From positions 1 through 42,038 of the forward strand of contig JAPLDP010000029.1 of assembly GCA_026391695.1 (NCBI GenBank): a DNA stretch of 42,038 bases, written 5' to 3'. The position numbers and the translations under genes are program-made. The notes beneath the pieces are model-generated. The model saw only the letters and a list, made by a program, of their open reading frames with translations, made no database searches and had not been told where the DNA came from. The stretch is from Bacteroidota bacterium (GTDB taxonomy: Bacteria; Bacteroidota; Bacteroidia; Bacteroidales; JAGONC01). Below, piece after piece: positions 9,399 to 18,351 of this stretch (position 1 is its first letter; every line of letters starts with the position of its first letter).

Positions 9399-9445
9399 TA
9401 TTTTTAATACTAACAAAACCAATTACAAACTTAAATTAAAAAAAA

Positions 9446-10492
9446 ATGAAAAAAAGTACAATTTTGATGTGGGCAATTATTCTCCCACTGAGTCTGGGTC
9501 TGTTTATCTCAGGATGTAAAAAAGACAAAAAAGAGGAATGTCCGACTGTAAATTACACAGTGCTTGACGCTACTATCCAACTGGCAGTGGATTTGAATGC
9601 TGCTGCCGTTGAAGGAACTGCATTGGGCCAGTATCTGGCAGGTGCTAAAGCTGCTCTTCAGACTGCTAAAGATCTGGGAAAGAATGTGCGTGATACAGAA
9701 TGCGTCACACAGGCTGCACTGGATGCTGCCAATACGAACCTTGGGGCTGCTATTACTGCATTCGATGCTCAAAAGATCACTGATGTTTCACCTGCAAACC
9801 TGATAGCACATTGGCTGTTTAATGGAGATGCAAATGATGCTACGGCTAACGGAAATAATGGTACGCCAACGGCGGGTCATACATTCTGGGGCGGTGGCAC
9901 AGCTCCGCAATTGGTTGCCGACCGCTTCGGAAATGCCAATTATTGTTATCACTTTGACAAAGGTTCCAATATTGAAGTGCCCTATTCCACTGCATTAAAT
10001 CCTCCGGATATGACAATAAGTCTTTGGATAAAAATGGAAGAACAGCCTAACAATGATTACATTATTGCAATGAACCGTTGGAATGGGTGGAAACTGAATC
10101 TCCAGGATGCGAATTTCTTATTCTTTACTATTAAGACTAATCAAGGTATTTATGACAGAGATAGCAATCCAGGGGCAATTTTGCCCGATGTCTGGACATA
10201 TGTCACCGTTACCTTTACAGATGGATTTATGAATTTTTATATCGATGGAGAATTAGCATTAGCATGGGACAATACTCCAGGAATTCCAGCGGCTGATGGT
10301 ACTATCAACGTATCAATCGGATCAGATCTTCCGACCAGCGTTTATTCACCGGATGATACAAGTCCGTTCTATGTGAATTGGGGCGGCTACTTTAAAGGCA
10401 ATATAGATGATGTCAGGTTCTATAATGTTGTTCTTACAGCAACTCAGATTACCTCTCTCTACAACTACGAAAAAGATAATGTAGTAGAATAA
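9446..10492 (+). CDS. Lipoprotein with one FIVAR-like module and a LamG domain (candidate surface glycan-binding protein, copy A)
   Basis: A 348-residue protein in the position where Sus loci carry SusE/SusF or other surface glycan-binding proteins. It has a lipoprotein signal with lipobox FISGC (Cys24) followed by KKDKKEE, a charged start of the kind linked to surface export in Bacteroidota. A single three-helix FIVAR-like module follows (~31-110; two cysteines, one at the start and one in ECVTQ). Residues ~115-348 are LamG/concanavalin-like (LIAHWLFNGDANDATANGNNG, WTYVTVTFTDGFMNFYIDGE, FKGNIDDVRFYN). No catalytic residues are evident. It is a paralogue of the next gene, with near-identical signal, first module and LamG. 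A terminator follows directly. Role inferred: holding the glycan at the cell surface. Confidence 0.85.
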   Translation: MKKSTILMWAIILPLSLGLFISGCKKDKKEECPTVNYTVLDATIQLAVDLNAAAVEGTALGQYLAGAKAALQTAKDLGKNVRDTECVTQAALDAANTNLGAAITAFDAQKITDVSPANLIAHWLFNGDANDATANGNNGTPTAGHTFWGGGTAPQLVADRFGNANYCYHFDKGSNIEVPYSTALNPPDMTISLWIKMEEQPNNDYIIAMNRWNGWKLNLQDANFLFFTIKTNQGIYDRDSNPGAILPDVWTYVTVTFTDGFMNFYIDGELALAWDNTPGIPAADGTINVSIGSDLPTSVYSPDDTSPFYVNWGGYFKGNIDDVRFYNVVLTATQITSLYNYEKDNVVE

Positions 10493-10513
10493 GTCAATTC
10501 TGCAATTACTGAA

Positions 10514-10550
10514 ATGGTCGCCCTGCCCAATCAGGGCAACCATTTTTTTT
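10514..10550 (+). terminator. Rho-independent terminator after lipoprotein copy A
   Basis: ATGGTCGCCCTG (10514-10525) pairs with CAGGGCAACCAT (10532-10543) with one mismatch, across a 6-base loop, and is followed by eight T. It lies inside the plus-strand operon, so downstream genes depend on read-through or on a new start. TAAATTTG at 10553-10560, immediately after it, matches TAnnTTTG and could restart transcription 18 bp before the next ATG, though no -33 box is visible. Confidence 0.85.
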
Positions 10551-10577
10551 GCTAAATTTGGCATTATCAGACAGAAA

Positions 10578-12347
10578 ATGAAAAATAGAACAATTTTGAT
10601 GTGGGCAATAATTCTCCCACTAAGTATGGGTCTGTTTATCTCAGGATGTAAAAAAGATAAAAAAGAGGAATGTCCGACTGTAAATTACACAGTGCTTGAC
10701 GCCACTATCCAACAGGCACAGGCATTGCATGATGCTGCCGTTGAAGGAACTGGACCGGGCCAGTATCCGGTTGGTTCTAAAGCCGACCTTCAAGTTGCTA
10801 TTAACCTGGCGCGGGGTGTGCGTGATAAAGAATGCGTAACCCAGGCTGAACTGGATACTGCTAAAACGAATCTTGATGCTGCTATTGACATATTCGAGGC
10901 CCTGGGATGTCCGATTGTTGATTTCACAGAGATTGACACTACTATCCAACAGGCACAGGCTTTGTATGATTCTGCCGTTGAAGGAACTGAACCTGGCCAG
11001 TATCCGCCAGGTGCTAAAGCTGACCTTCAAGTTGCTATTAACCTGGCGCAGGGTGTGCGTGATAAAGAATGCGTAACCCAGGCTGAACTGGATACTGCTA
11101 AAACGAACCTTGATGCTGCTATTGACATATTCGAGGCCCTGGGATGTCCGATTGTTGATTTCACAGAGATTGACACTACTATCCAACAGGCACAGGCTTT
11201 GTATGATTCTGCCGTTGAGGGACCTGAACCGGGCCAGTATCAGCCAGGGTCTAAAGCCGACCTTCAAGTTGCCATAGACCTGGCGCAGATTGTGCGTGAT
11301 GCAGAATGCGTAACCCAGGCTGAACTGGATGCTGCCAGGACAAACCTTGAGACTGCTATTGACCTATTCGAGTCGCTGCAATGTCCGATTGTTGATTTCA
11401 CAGAGATTGACGCTACTATCTTGCAGGCACAGGCTTTGTATGATGCTGCCGTTGAAGGTACTGAACCGGGCCAGTATCCGCCAGGTGCTAAGGCCGATCT
11501 TCAAGTTGCTATAGACCTGGCTCAAATTGTGCGAGATGCAGAATGCGTAACCCAGGCTGAACTGGATGCAGCCACGACGAACCTTGAGGCGGCTATTAAT
11601 GTATTCGAGGCTAAAAAAATTCCCGATTTATCATTTGAAAATATGGTTGCTCACTGGATGTTCAATGGAGATGCCACTGATGCCACAGCCAACGGGAACA
11701 ATGGCACGCCAACGGCGGGTCATGTATTTTTTGGCGGTGGTGCAGCTCCGCAATTGACTGCCGACCGCTTCGGAAATGCAAATTATTGTTATCATTTTGA
11801 CCAGGGATCTAATATTGAAATACCCTATTCCACCGCATTAAATCCTCAGAGCATGACTATTAGCCTTTGGATAAAAATGGAAGAACAGACTAACAATGAT
11901 TACATTATTTCATTGAACCGTTGGAATGGCTTTAAACTGAACCTTAACGACGCGAATTATTTATTCTTCACTGTGAAGGCGATTTTTGGAGGCAATGATG
12001 TTTATTATGATCGGGATAGTAATCCGCATGCGATCACTGCTGATACCTGGACTCATGTCGCTGTAACCTTTGCCGATGGATTTATGAATTTCTATATCAA
12101 TGGAGAATTGGCAAAAGCATGGGACAATACACCCGGAACTGCGGTGGTTGTTGATAATATCAACCTGTCAATCGGATCAGATCTACCCACCGGCGTTTAT
12201 TCACCAGATGATACCAGCCCATTCTACGTTAATTGGGGTGGTTACTTTAAAGGCGATATGGATGATATCAGGTTCTATAAAATTGCCCTTACCGGGGCTC
12301 AGGTGGCCTCAATATACGACTTCGAAAGCACTAACGTAGTGGAATAA
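10578..12347 (+). CDS. Lipoprotein with four FIVAR-like modules and a LamG domain (candidate surface glycan-binding protein, copy B)
   Basis: A 589-residue paralogue of the preceding gene. The first ~45 residues are almost identical between the two, including lipobox FISGC and KKDKKEE. Here the single FIVAR-like module is expanded to four tandem copies of exactly 79 residues (from residue ~32 to ~347), each with a cysteine at position 1 and another at ~55 (ECVTQAELD), which could form a disulphide. The C-terminal ~240 residues are LamG-like and closely match copy A (WIKMEEQTNNDYII, DGFMNFYINGELAKAWDN, FYVNWGGYFKGDMDDIRFYK). The extra modules would act as a longer stalk holding the LamG domain away from the membrane. 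The same terminator type follows. Function as a glycan-binding protein is inferred from domains and position. Confidence 0.85.
   Translation: MKNRTILMWAIILPLSMGLFISGCKKDKKEECPTVNYTVLDATIQQAQALHDAAVEGTGPGQYPVGSKADLQVAINLARGVRDKECVTQAELDTAKTNLDAAIDIFEALGCPIVDFTEIDTTIQQAQALYDSAVEGTEPGQYPPGAKADLQVAINLAQGVRDKECVTQAELDTAKTNLDAAIDIFEALGCPIVDFTEIDTTIQQAQALYDSAVEGPEPGQYQPGSKADLQVAIDLAQIVRDAECVTQAELDAARTNLETAIDLFESLQCPIVDFTEIDATILQAQALYDAAVEGTEPGQYPPGAKADLQVAIDLAQIVRDAECVTQAELDAATTNLEAAINVFEAKKIPDLSFENMVAHWMFNGDATDATANGNNGTPTAGHVFFGGGAAPQLTADRFGNANYCYHFDQGSNIEIPYSTALNPQSMTISLWIKMEEQTNNDYIISLNRWNGFKLNLNDANYLFFTVKAIFGGNDVYYDRDSNPHAITADTWTHVAVTFADGFMNFYINGELAKAWDNTPGTAVVVDNINLSIGSDLPTGVYSPDDTSPFYVNWGGYFKGDMDDIRFYKIALTGAQVASIYDFESTNVVE
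10671..11618 (+). repeat. Four tandem 237-bp coding repeats (FIVAR-like modules)
   Basis: Units start at TGT 10671, 10908, 11145 and 11382, each exactly 237 bp (79 codons). Units 2 and 3 are almost identical at nucleotide level over their first ~75 bases, pointing to recent unequal crossing-over. Units 1 and 4 are more diverged. The antisense strand also stays open through much of this block because of the repeat period; that is a shadow and not a gene. Confidence 0.95.
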
Positions 12348-12366
12348 GTCCATTCTGCAATTACTG

Positions 12367-12405
12367 AAATGGTTGCCCTGCCCGTTCAGGGCAACCATTT
12401 TTTTT
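12367..12405 (+). terminator. Rho-independent terminator after lipoprotein copy B
   Basis: A perfect 14-bp stem, AAATGGTTGCCCTG (12367-12380) with CAGGGCAACCATTT (12387-12400), loop CCCGTT, followed by a T-run to 12405. It is nearly the same sequence as the terminator after copy A, and the match continues into the following leader (GCTAAATTT...ATCA.GCAGAAA), so the duplication included the terminator. It separates the Sus-type genes from the ABC binding-protein gene. Confidence 0.88.
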
Positions 12406-12436
12406 GCTAAATTTAATCCCATCAAGCAGAAAAGGA

Positions 12437-13729
12437 ATGAAAAAGATATTATCAATTCTTCTCATCTTATTTCAGGCAATCCTGATAATATCCTGCAGGT
12501 CCGGAACCGATAAAGGAGAAATGCTTATATGGTCTTCAAATAATTCCCAGGAAATATCCTATCTGTCTGAAAAAATTGAACAATGGAATTCAGCAAATCC
12601 TGACAGGCAAATCCGGTTCCAACCTATCCCTGAAGGGCAATCCAGCGAAGAGATCATACTTGCATCAGTAGTCGGAGGAACCACCCCGGCAATCTATGCC
12701 AACATGTGGCAGGGAAATATAGAAATGTATGCCCAGGCGGGAGTGCTCATCAGGCTTGATACGATGCCCGGATTTATCGAAACAATCACTGAAAGGTGCT
12801 CTCCTGAAGCGATTAAAGAGATCACATCTGCCGATGGGCATATCTACCAGGTCCCTTGGAAAGTGAACCCAATCATGATGCTTTACAATGTGAAAATTTT
12901 TCAGGAAGTGGGTCTGGAAAAATTCCCCCGGACATATCAGGAATACATGGAGGCCGCCGGGCTTATCAGTGCAGATAAAAACAATGATGGATATTTCGAC
13001 CGCTGGATATGTTATACAACAGTCCAGCCAATATGGTACCAAAGACTTTTCAATTTCTATCCCCTTTATCTGGCAGCAAGCAACGGGGCATCGCTCATCG
13101 AAAACAACAGGGCTGCCTTTAATAATCAGTATGCATTTAAGGTGTTTGCCTTTCTTCAGGATTTATACAATAAAAACTATTTGTCACGACAACAAATGAC
13201 GTCCAGTCAGGATCCTTTTATCATGGAAAGCGTAGCTACCTTGATTACAGGACCTTGGGAGGTTCCTTACCTGGAAAAGTTCAAACCGCCGGAGATGGAA
13301 TATGAATTCATGCCCATGATGGTGCCTGAGGAGACTAACAGTCCGGTTTATACATACGGCGATCCAAAAAATATCGTGATCTTTAACACGTGCTCCGATC
13401 CCCTCACCGCATGGGAGTTCTTAAGGACGCTTATCAGCGAAAAGGGTGATTTCGATCTGTTGCGTGTCACCGGTCAATTCCCCAGAAGGAAGAACATTTC
13501 CACAAATCCTGTTTATGAATCTTTCCTCAATGAAAATCCCAAGCTAAAGCCATTTGCCATGCAGGCGGATTACATAAAGGGTGTGGACAACCACCCTCAG
13601 ATAGTGGAGGTTTTTGACATCATCTCTCAAGAATATGAAGCTTGTGTGCTCTATGGAAGAAAAACACCTGAAAAAGCCGTGAAAGATGCTGCCGACGCTG
13701 TTAATGTCCTGCTAAATGGATTAAAGTAA
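12437..13729 (+). CDS. ABC sugar-transporter substrate-binding lipoprotein (family 1, MalE-like)
   Basis: The binding protein that would deliver oligosaccharide to the ABC permeases encoded at 19609-21300. I place the start at ATG 12437, behind AAAGGA, because the upstream in-frame start near 12404 falls in the terminator T-run; this gives 430 residues. The signal peptide ends at lipobox LIISC, so the protein is anchored in a membrane, as expected where a solute-binding protein must stay near its permease. Family features include GEMLIWSSNNSQE..ISYLSEKIEQWN at the N-terminus, the central YQVPWKVNPIMMLYNVKIFQEVGLEKFPRTYQEY block, an EF-hand-like loop (DKNNDGYFD) and MESVATLITGPWEVPYL. It is the last plus-strand gene and ends 2 bp from the stop of the ATPase gene of the same transporter on the opposite strand. 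Confidence 0.92.
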   Translation: MKKILSILLILFQAILIISCRSGTDKGEMLIWSSNNSQEISYLSEKIEQWNSANPDRQIRFQPIPEGQSSEEIILASVVGGTTPAIYANMWQGNIEMYAQAGVLIRLDTMPGFIETITERCSPEAIKEITSADGHIYQVPWKVNPIMMLYNVKIFQEVGLEKFPRTYQEYMEAAGLISADKNNDGYFDRWICYTTVQPIWYQRLFNFYPLYLAASNGASLIENNRAAFNNQYAFKVFAFLQDLYNKNYLSRQQMTSSQDPFIMESVATLITGPWEVPYLEKFKPPEMEYEFMPMMVPEETNSPVYTYGDPKNIVIFNTCSDPLTAWEFLRTLISEKGDFDLLRVTGQFPRRKNISTNPVYESFLNENPKLKPFAMQADYIKGVDNHPQIVEVFDIISQEYEACVLYGRKTPEKAVKDAADAVNVLLNGLK

Positions 13730-13731
13730 GA

Positions 13732-14829
13732 TCACTTAATAACGTCTTCTGTATCAGCATCAAAAAACACCGCATTTTCCAGATTGAAATGGAGAGTTGC
13801 GTCACTCCCCGGATTCAGCCGGCTGGAAGGAGAAAGACGTGCAATCAGTGGGGTATCTTCCGCATTGGCATATAGCAGTATTTCACTTCCCAGGTGCTCA
13901 ACACCTACCACTGAAACATGCATTGAACAGCAGCCGGACACATCTACAGGAGCGTTTTCAGTTATGTTTTCCGGACGGATTCCTATATAAATATTTCGGT
14001 CATGATATCCTTTTAACCTCGACACCACACTTTCAGGTAATTGCATCAATTCTTTCCGGTTTTTACCGGCAAACATGTTCCCGCTTTCTATCTTGCCGTA
14101 GAGGAGGTTCATTGGAGGTGAGCCAATAAACCCTGCTACGAAAAGATTCTGAGGATGGTCATAAAGTTCCATGGGAGTGCCAATCTGCATGATAATGCCA
14201 TCTTTTAATACGATGATCCTTTCACCCAGTGTCATAGCTTCCGTCTGATCATGGGTTACATATATCATGGTAGAGTTTAGCCTCCGGTGAAGGTTTTGCA
14301 GTTCAATACGCATCTGGACACGAAGTTTTGCGTCAAGATTGCTGAGTGGCTCATCGAAAAGGAAGACCTTCGGTTTCCTGACAATGGCTCTTCCTATGGC
14401 TACTCTCTGGCGCTGCCCACCCGACATTTCGCCGGGCTTGCGTCCAAGCAGATGAGTTATTTCTAAAATCGCTGCAGCCTCACGTACCCTCTTATCGATC
14501 TCCTTTTTGTTCATTTTCTTGATCTTCAAACCAAAGGCCATATTCTGGTAAACCGTCATGTGAGGATAGAGTGCATAATTCTGAAAAACCATGGCAATAT
14601 CCCTGTCTTTGGGTAAGAGGTCATTGACACGCTGGCCGTCAATCAGGATATCGCCGCCTGTAATGCTTTCCAGCCCCGCAATCATCCTGAGGATGGTTGA
14701 TTTGCCACATCCGGAAGGTCCGACAAGCACAACGAATTCTTTATCATATACTTCGAAACTCACATCTTTGACGACTTTGGTTTTACCGTCGTAACTTTTG
14801 CTTACATTCTGAATGCTAACTCCTGCCAT
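13732..14829 (-). CDS. MalK/UgpC-type sugar ABC transporter ATPase
   Basis: The nucleotide-binding subunit of the carbohydrate importer. I start it at ATG 14829, 11 bp after the upstream stop; an in-frame start at 14883 would overlap the GH130 gene and add 18 residues with no family counterpart. The resulting 365-residue protein has Walker [10 protein letters not shown] (37-45), Q-loop [10 protein letters not shown] (Q83), ABC signature MSGGQ (135-139), Walker B VFLFDE (155-160), the D-loop SNLDAKLR and H-loop [10 protein letters not shown], then a C-terminal TOBE/OB-like regulatory domain with GIRPENI. These features define the MalK class, which energises MalF/MalG-type permeases. It is the last gene of the minus-strand operon. 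Some bacteria share one MalK among several importers, so the pairing is likely but not certain. Confidence 0.95.
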   Translation of the reverse strand: MAGVSIQNVSKSYDGKTKVVKDVSFEVYDKEFVVLVGPSGCGKSTILRMIAGLESITGGDILIDGQRVNDLLPKDRDIAMVFQNYALYPHMTVYQNMAFGLKIKKMNKKEIDKRVREAAAILEITHLLGRKPGEMSGGQRQRVAIGRAIVRKPKVFLFDEPLSNLDAKLRVQMRIELQNLHRRLNSTMIYVTHDQTEAMTLGERIIVLKDGIIMQIGTPMELYDHPQNLFVAGFIGSPPMNLLYGKIESGNMFAGKNRKELMQLPESVVSRLKGYHDRNIYIGIRPENITENAPVDVSGCCSMHVSVVGVEHLGSEILLYANAEDTPLIARLSPSSRLNPGSDATLHFNLENAVFFDADTEDVIK

Positions 14830-14840
14830 AGAAATTTTTT

Positions 14841-15965
14841 TTATAAGCCAAATATTTTTTTTGGAATCCGGGATATCCTGCAAGCCAGGTCAAGCTCCCC
14901 GGATGCAACAATAAAGTGGTCATTACATTCTGCTATGCCTGTGGTGAACACTACATCTTTAAGGTATATCTTGTCCTTCATTCTTTCTGTCAGGCTATCC
15001 ATGGCTTCAAGGACCGGCCTGGTGTCATCGTGCTGAAGGATTCGCCACGGTTCAAACTTATCCAGCATTGCCCAATATGTGCGATATATACCGACTTTGC
15101 CCTTGTTTTCCACCCCGTGGTAAAGCATGAGCCATCCTTTATCAGTAAGAATTGGGGGGGTGCCTCCACCGATACGGTTACCAAAGCCGGATCCTGTTCG
15201 CGGACGAATGAATGCTTTGTCAAAAGGCTTCCAATGCATCAGGTCGGGCGAAGTAGCCAGGTTTATCGATGGCCCTGGTATCCATTCGGAAGATTTGCCG
15301 GTGACAAAATATAAAGAGCCCAGCGGACGCGTCAATGCATAGTACTCATTACCCACTTTTTCATTGAAAATGAGCATATCCTTATTCTGGTGATCTAGGA
15401 TGATCCCCTTAAACCTGTAATTGAGGCCATCATTACTTTCAAATAAAGTGGTAGCATGACGCTCAGAACTTACAGTACATGTTGTCATGTAATATTTATT
15501 GCCTATCTGCGATATCCGCGCATCCTCTATTCCATATTCCTGACTTGAACGATCAGGAGCAATCGCTTTGTCATAATGCACTTCTGCGATGCTTCTTCCA
15601 TCTGGCGAAAGCTCTACCGGAAGCAGCCACGACAATGAAGTGAGGGCATATACAATATTTGGCTTGAATCGCTTCAGCGTAAATTTCCTGGGATCTTCGG
15701 TTTCAACTTCATCAAGGGCATAACGATCGATGACATACCTTCCGTCCTCCCATCGAATAGTATGGATATGTCCATCCTTTACCGGCTCAGATAATGCTTC
15801 GGCAACACGCACCATGAGGAGGAGGTTGCCGTTCGGTAATCTGGCCATGCCCGGATTAAAAGATCCCAGGACGTATGTATCCTTTCCCAGGCTGGTTCGC
15901 AAAGGAGATTTGTTCAGGTCAACATCGTCGGGTGAAATTATGATCCAGTCGTCTATTTGTTCCAT
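14841..15965 (-). CDS. GH130-family beta-mannoside phosphorylase or mannosidase (paralogue 1)
   Basis: A cytoplasmic (no signal peptide) five-bladed-propeller enzyme of 374 residues. GH130 hallmarks are [21 protein letters not shown] (36-56), GIEDARI (145-151) with the likely proton-donating Asp148, [11 protein letters not shown] with the lysine that many family phosphorylases use near phosphate, and [24 protein letters not shown] followed by VVFTTG. Characterised GH130 members either phosphorolyse beta-mannosides to mannose-1-phosphate or hydrolyse beta-1,2-mannosides, and the choice depends on a few basic residues that I cannot place without an alignment. It is encoded 3 bp after paralogue 2 and just before the ATPase gene. 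It differs strongly from the other two GH130 genes, so they should have different linkage or chain-length preferences. Confidence 0.9.
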   Translation of the reverse strand: MEQIDDWIIISPDDVDLNKSPLRTSLGKDTYVLGSFNPGMARLPNGNLLLMVRVAEALSEPVKDGHIHTIRWEDGRYVIDRYALDEVETEDPRKFTLKRFKPNIVYALTSLSWLLPVELSPDGRSIAEVHYDKAIAPDRSSQEYGIEDARISQIGNKYYMTTCTVSSERHATTLFESNDGLNYRFKGIILDHQNKDMLIFNEKVGNEYYALTRPLGSLYFVTGKSSEWIPGPSINLATSPDLMHWKPFDKAFIRPRTGSGFGNRIGGGTPPILTDKGWLMLYHGVENKGKVGIYRTYWAMLDKFEPWRILQHDDTRPVLEAMDSLTERMKDKIYLKDVVFTTGIAECNDHFIVASGELDLACRISRIPKKIFGL

Positions 15966-15968
15966 TCC

Positions 15969-17087
15969 TTAAATCTTATATAAAGGTTTACCCGTTAACG
16001 GATCCTGTGGATATCGCTTACACATGGCAGCCAGGATATCTTCATGACTAAAGCCGACGTTCATAACAGTATCATTGCCACCATAATAGATCCTTATCAT
16101 ACCGTTATCATTCCTTATAGCACCGCATGTAAACACAACCTGCGGTACGTGAACATATTCCTCGGGCCCTACTCTGCAATCATCCTTCGTCGGAAAGACA
16201 ACAGGTATAGACGATACTTTTACCTTTGAGGGATCATCCAGGTCGTGAAGGGCAACACCCAGGACATAGGGATTTCCGTCCATTGTTGACCTTACGCCGT
16301 GAAAGATGCTAAGCCAGCCATGCCTGGTCTTTATAGGTGGTGCCCCGGGACCAATCTTATGCTGAAAAGGGCTTGGCCCACCTCCCTGCCGCATCACAGG
16401 TTCATCATAGACCTCCCATACGTTGTTTTCCAGTGCTTCCGCCCGGGCAAGCCGTATTTCCTTAAAAATTCCTCCCTTGTGGCCTGACAAGGGATCGTCG
16501 TTGGGACGCATGAGTGCATAAAAATAACCTCCGATCTTTTCGGGAAATATCACGACATTGCGCATATCCCGATCCAGTATAGGGCCATGCCGCAGAAAGG
16601 TGATAAAATCATCGGTCGAAGCCAGGCATACCCTTACCCTGTCCTCAACCATTCCATGATAGGCGCTGTAAGTTATATAGTATTTATCTCCAATCCTGCT
16701 GATACGGGGGTCTTCAACTCCGCCTGCTTCCATTTCAATCTGTGGATAGATATCGCTGCTGTTGGCGAAAATGTCGTTTTCGTCACAGGGTTTAAGTGCC
16801 GGCCGGTTATCTACGTGCCAGTCAGTCAAACCGTCACGGCTAATTGCTTTACCTATAACCGAAATACCGTTGCGTAAATGACTGCGGAAAAGCATCATTG
16901 TCATTTTTTTGTAAATAGCTACACCTGCATTATGTACGGTTACCACCTTCAGGTGAGGCTCATTCCACTTTTTATTCACCTGAGAGGAAGATAAAATAGG
17001 ATTTCCCTCAAAGCGCACGAAGGGACAGGCTGCACTCAGCCTATATTCTTTATCGCCGATATTAATCGGCCTTTCCTCAATTGCCAT
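15969..17087 (-). CDS. GH130-family beta-mannoside phosphorylase or mannosidase (paralogue 2)
   Basis: A 372-residue protein with no signal peptide, so it should act in the cytoplasm. Family motifs are FRSHLRNGISVIGKAISRDGLTDW (67-90), GGVEDPRI (122-129, probable acid Asp126), MRNVVIFPEKIGGYFYALMRP, GPGAPPIKTRHGWLSIFHGV and, near the C-terminus, IRIYYGGNDTVMNVGFS. That last motif resembles the 'YYGAADT' ending of GH130 mannosyl-phosphorylases, so of the three paralogues this one looks most like a phosphorylase. The position that carries Lys in NKD of paralogue 1 reads Met-Arg-Asn here. The ATG is at 17085-17087, overlapping the end of the preceding lipoprotein gene by 11 bp, which suggests translational coupling. 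The exact substrate is not determinable here. Confidence 0.9.
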   Translation of the reverse strand: MAIEERPINIGDKEYRLSAACPFVRFEGNPILSSSQVNKKWNEPHLKVVTVHNAGVAIYKKMTMMLFRSHLRNGISVIGKAISRDGLTDWHVDNRPALKPCDENDIFANSSDIYPQIEMEAGGVEDPRISRIGDKYYITYSAYHGMVEDRVRVCLASTDDFITFLRHGPILDRDMRNVVIFPEKIGGYFYALMRPNDDPLSGHKGGIFKEIRLARAEALENNVWEVYDEPVMRQGGGPSPFQHKIGPGAPPIKTRHGWLSIFHGVRSTMDGNPYVLGVALHDLDDPSKVKVSSIPVVFPTKDDCRVGPEEYVHVPQVVFTCGAIRNDNGMIRIYYGGNDTVMNVGFSHEDILAAMCKRYPQDPLTGKPLYKI

Positions 17088-18351
17088 ATAACTCTACTAT
17101 ATTAATTCCCATCTTTTCAAGAGCCTGCAATGATAATAATGCCTCAATGGTTGACTCGGCCCCTGAATTCATGTTTATCTCCTTATTACTTACGATTCCG
17201 TCGAAACACCTTCCGGTTGCAGGATCCCACATCACCTTGCCGGCAGGATTTTTCCCTGCAAACCAGGCGGCAGCTTCCTTAGCCATGCCGAGGTACTTTT
17301 CTTTTCCCGTAATTCGGTATGCTTCTGCACAGGCATAAACCATCGGCCGGATACCATAGGCTATCTGGGGAAATTTTTCTTGTTCTATAATCTCATAATT
17401 TCCTTCCCTTCTCATGATAGTGAAATAATTCAGAAACCCGTTTTCAATGAGCCAGGGATAGAAATTGTCCACTTCGATCAAAGCTTTATCAATGATGTTA
17501 GTGTCGTTTAACAAATTACCTGCCCTAAGCAGAGCATAAGCCTGTATGTTGCCGTATGCATGCCAAGTATTGTTCCAACTAAGGAATGCGCCGTAAGGAA
17601 AATTCAAGCTGTCGCCGGCCTGCATTACAAGGATCCCTTCAGCCAATTGCGCTATCAATTCAGACGCACGGCCATCATTAGTCCTTTGGTAATATTTTTC
17701 AAGAGCAAGGATCAGGACTCCAGCCTGGTCAGAAGCCGTTTTACCAGGAAGCCATGACGGCAACCGGACACCTTCGACTTCACTAATCGCTCTGTCGGCA
17801 GATGCCAGGTCTTCAAATATTTTCTCCGCAAGTTTATTACTTGCTTTTTCAATCTTTTCAACATTTCTTGCACTTTTGGCGGCGAATTCTTCCAGTGCCC
17901 AGAAACTTCTCCATGACCACCAGTCGGGCTGTGCCTGTGAAGTCCTGTAAGTTTTATTTATTCTCCCGTTGTCCCAGATGAAATTATGGAAGTATCCATT
18001 ATCCGATTGCATATAAAGAATAAAATCTATCATCTCATTCAGAATGACATTACGGGATTTGCCATTGCCCTCATCAGGGCAATTAACGAGAAGTACCACT
18101 GCGCGCGCCACGTCGTCCACACAGGCAAAACCCTCTTTTGGTTCGATATTATAATTGTAGTCAGGAAATTCGCTGTATATGTGGACAATTCCAGCCTTAG
18201 TGCCATTTTTCAAATTCACTTCAGAAAACAGGTGATCAAGATGACTCATATTCAGTTTTCCGCAAATGATATCAGGTCCCTTGGCATTTTCGATGCATCC
18301 CGGTAGAAATATCGATAAGGCAATGAATATTTTAAAATTCCTTAACATCAT
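17077..18351 (-). CDS. Lipoprotein with a six-hairpin (alpha/alpha) barrel, putative glycosidase
   Basis: A 424-residue protein with a lipobox LPGC (Cys19), hence membrane-anchored in the periplasm or at the surface, unlike the cytoplasmic GH130 enzymes around it. The body consists of repeated helical hairpins with conserved acidic and aromatic spots: EGFACVDDVARAVVLLV, MQSDNGYFHNFIWDNG, PDWWSWRSFWALEEF, FLSWNNTWHAYGNIQAYALL and MNSGAESTIEALLSLQAL. That pattern fits the six-hairpin glycosidase superfamily; candidate catalytic acids include the Asp pair in CVDDVAR and the Glu in SGAES. I cannot name the GH family. It overlaps the GH130 genes at both ends (4 bp upstream in an ATGA arrangement, 11 bp downstream), so it belongs to the pathway, perhaps trimming the oligosaccharide before import. 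Confidence 0.72.
   Translation of the reverse strand: MMLRNFKIFIALSIFLPGCIENAKGPDIICGKLNMSHLDHLFSEVNLKNGTKAGIVHIYSEFPDYNYNIEPKEGFACVDDVARAVVLLVNCPDEGNGKSRNVILNEMIDFILYMQSDNGYFHNFIWDNGRINKTYRTSQAQPDWWSWRSFWALEEFAAKSARNVEKIEKASNKLAEKIFEDLASADRAISEVEGVRLPSWLPGKTASDQAGVLILALEKYYQRTNDGRASELIAQLAEGILVMQAGDSLNFPYGAFLSWNNTWHAYGNIQAYALLRAGNLLNDTNIIDKALIEVDNFYPWLIENGFLNYFTIMRREGNYEIIEQEKFPQIAYGIRPMVYACAEAYRITGKEKYLGMAKEAAAWFAGKNPAGKVMWDPATGRCFDGIVSNKEINMNSGAESTIEALLSLQALEKMGINIVELYGN

Noticed and set aside
10641-11267. A 208-codon minus-strand open frame under the lipoprotein B gene
   Set aside because: Its internal periodicity mirrors the 79-residue modules of the real gene on the other strand; absence of stops follows from the repeats.
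10671-11618. Tandem repeats considered as a CRISPR array
   Set aside because: The units are 237 bp, contiguous, in frame and without spacers; they are protein modules.
12404-12436. Upstream start for the ABC binding-protein gene
   Set aside because: The extra codons begin within the terminator T-run and add nothing like a signal peptide; ATG 12437 has a ribosome-binding site and a clean lipoprotein signal.
13797-14129. A 110-codon plus-strand open frame antisense to the ATPase gene
   Set aside because: The minus strand encodes a complete, well-recognised MalK-type protein; the antisense frame has no recognisable features.
14830-14883. Longer N-terminus for the MalK-type ATPase
   Set aside because: It overlaps the upstream GH130 gene and does not match the family start ([13 protein letters not shown] is typical).
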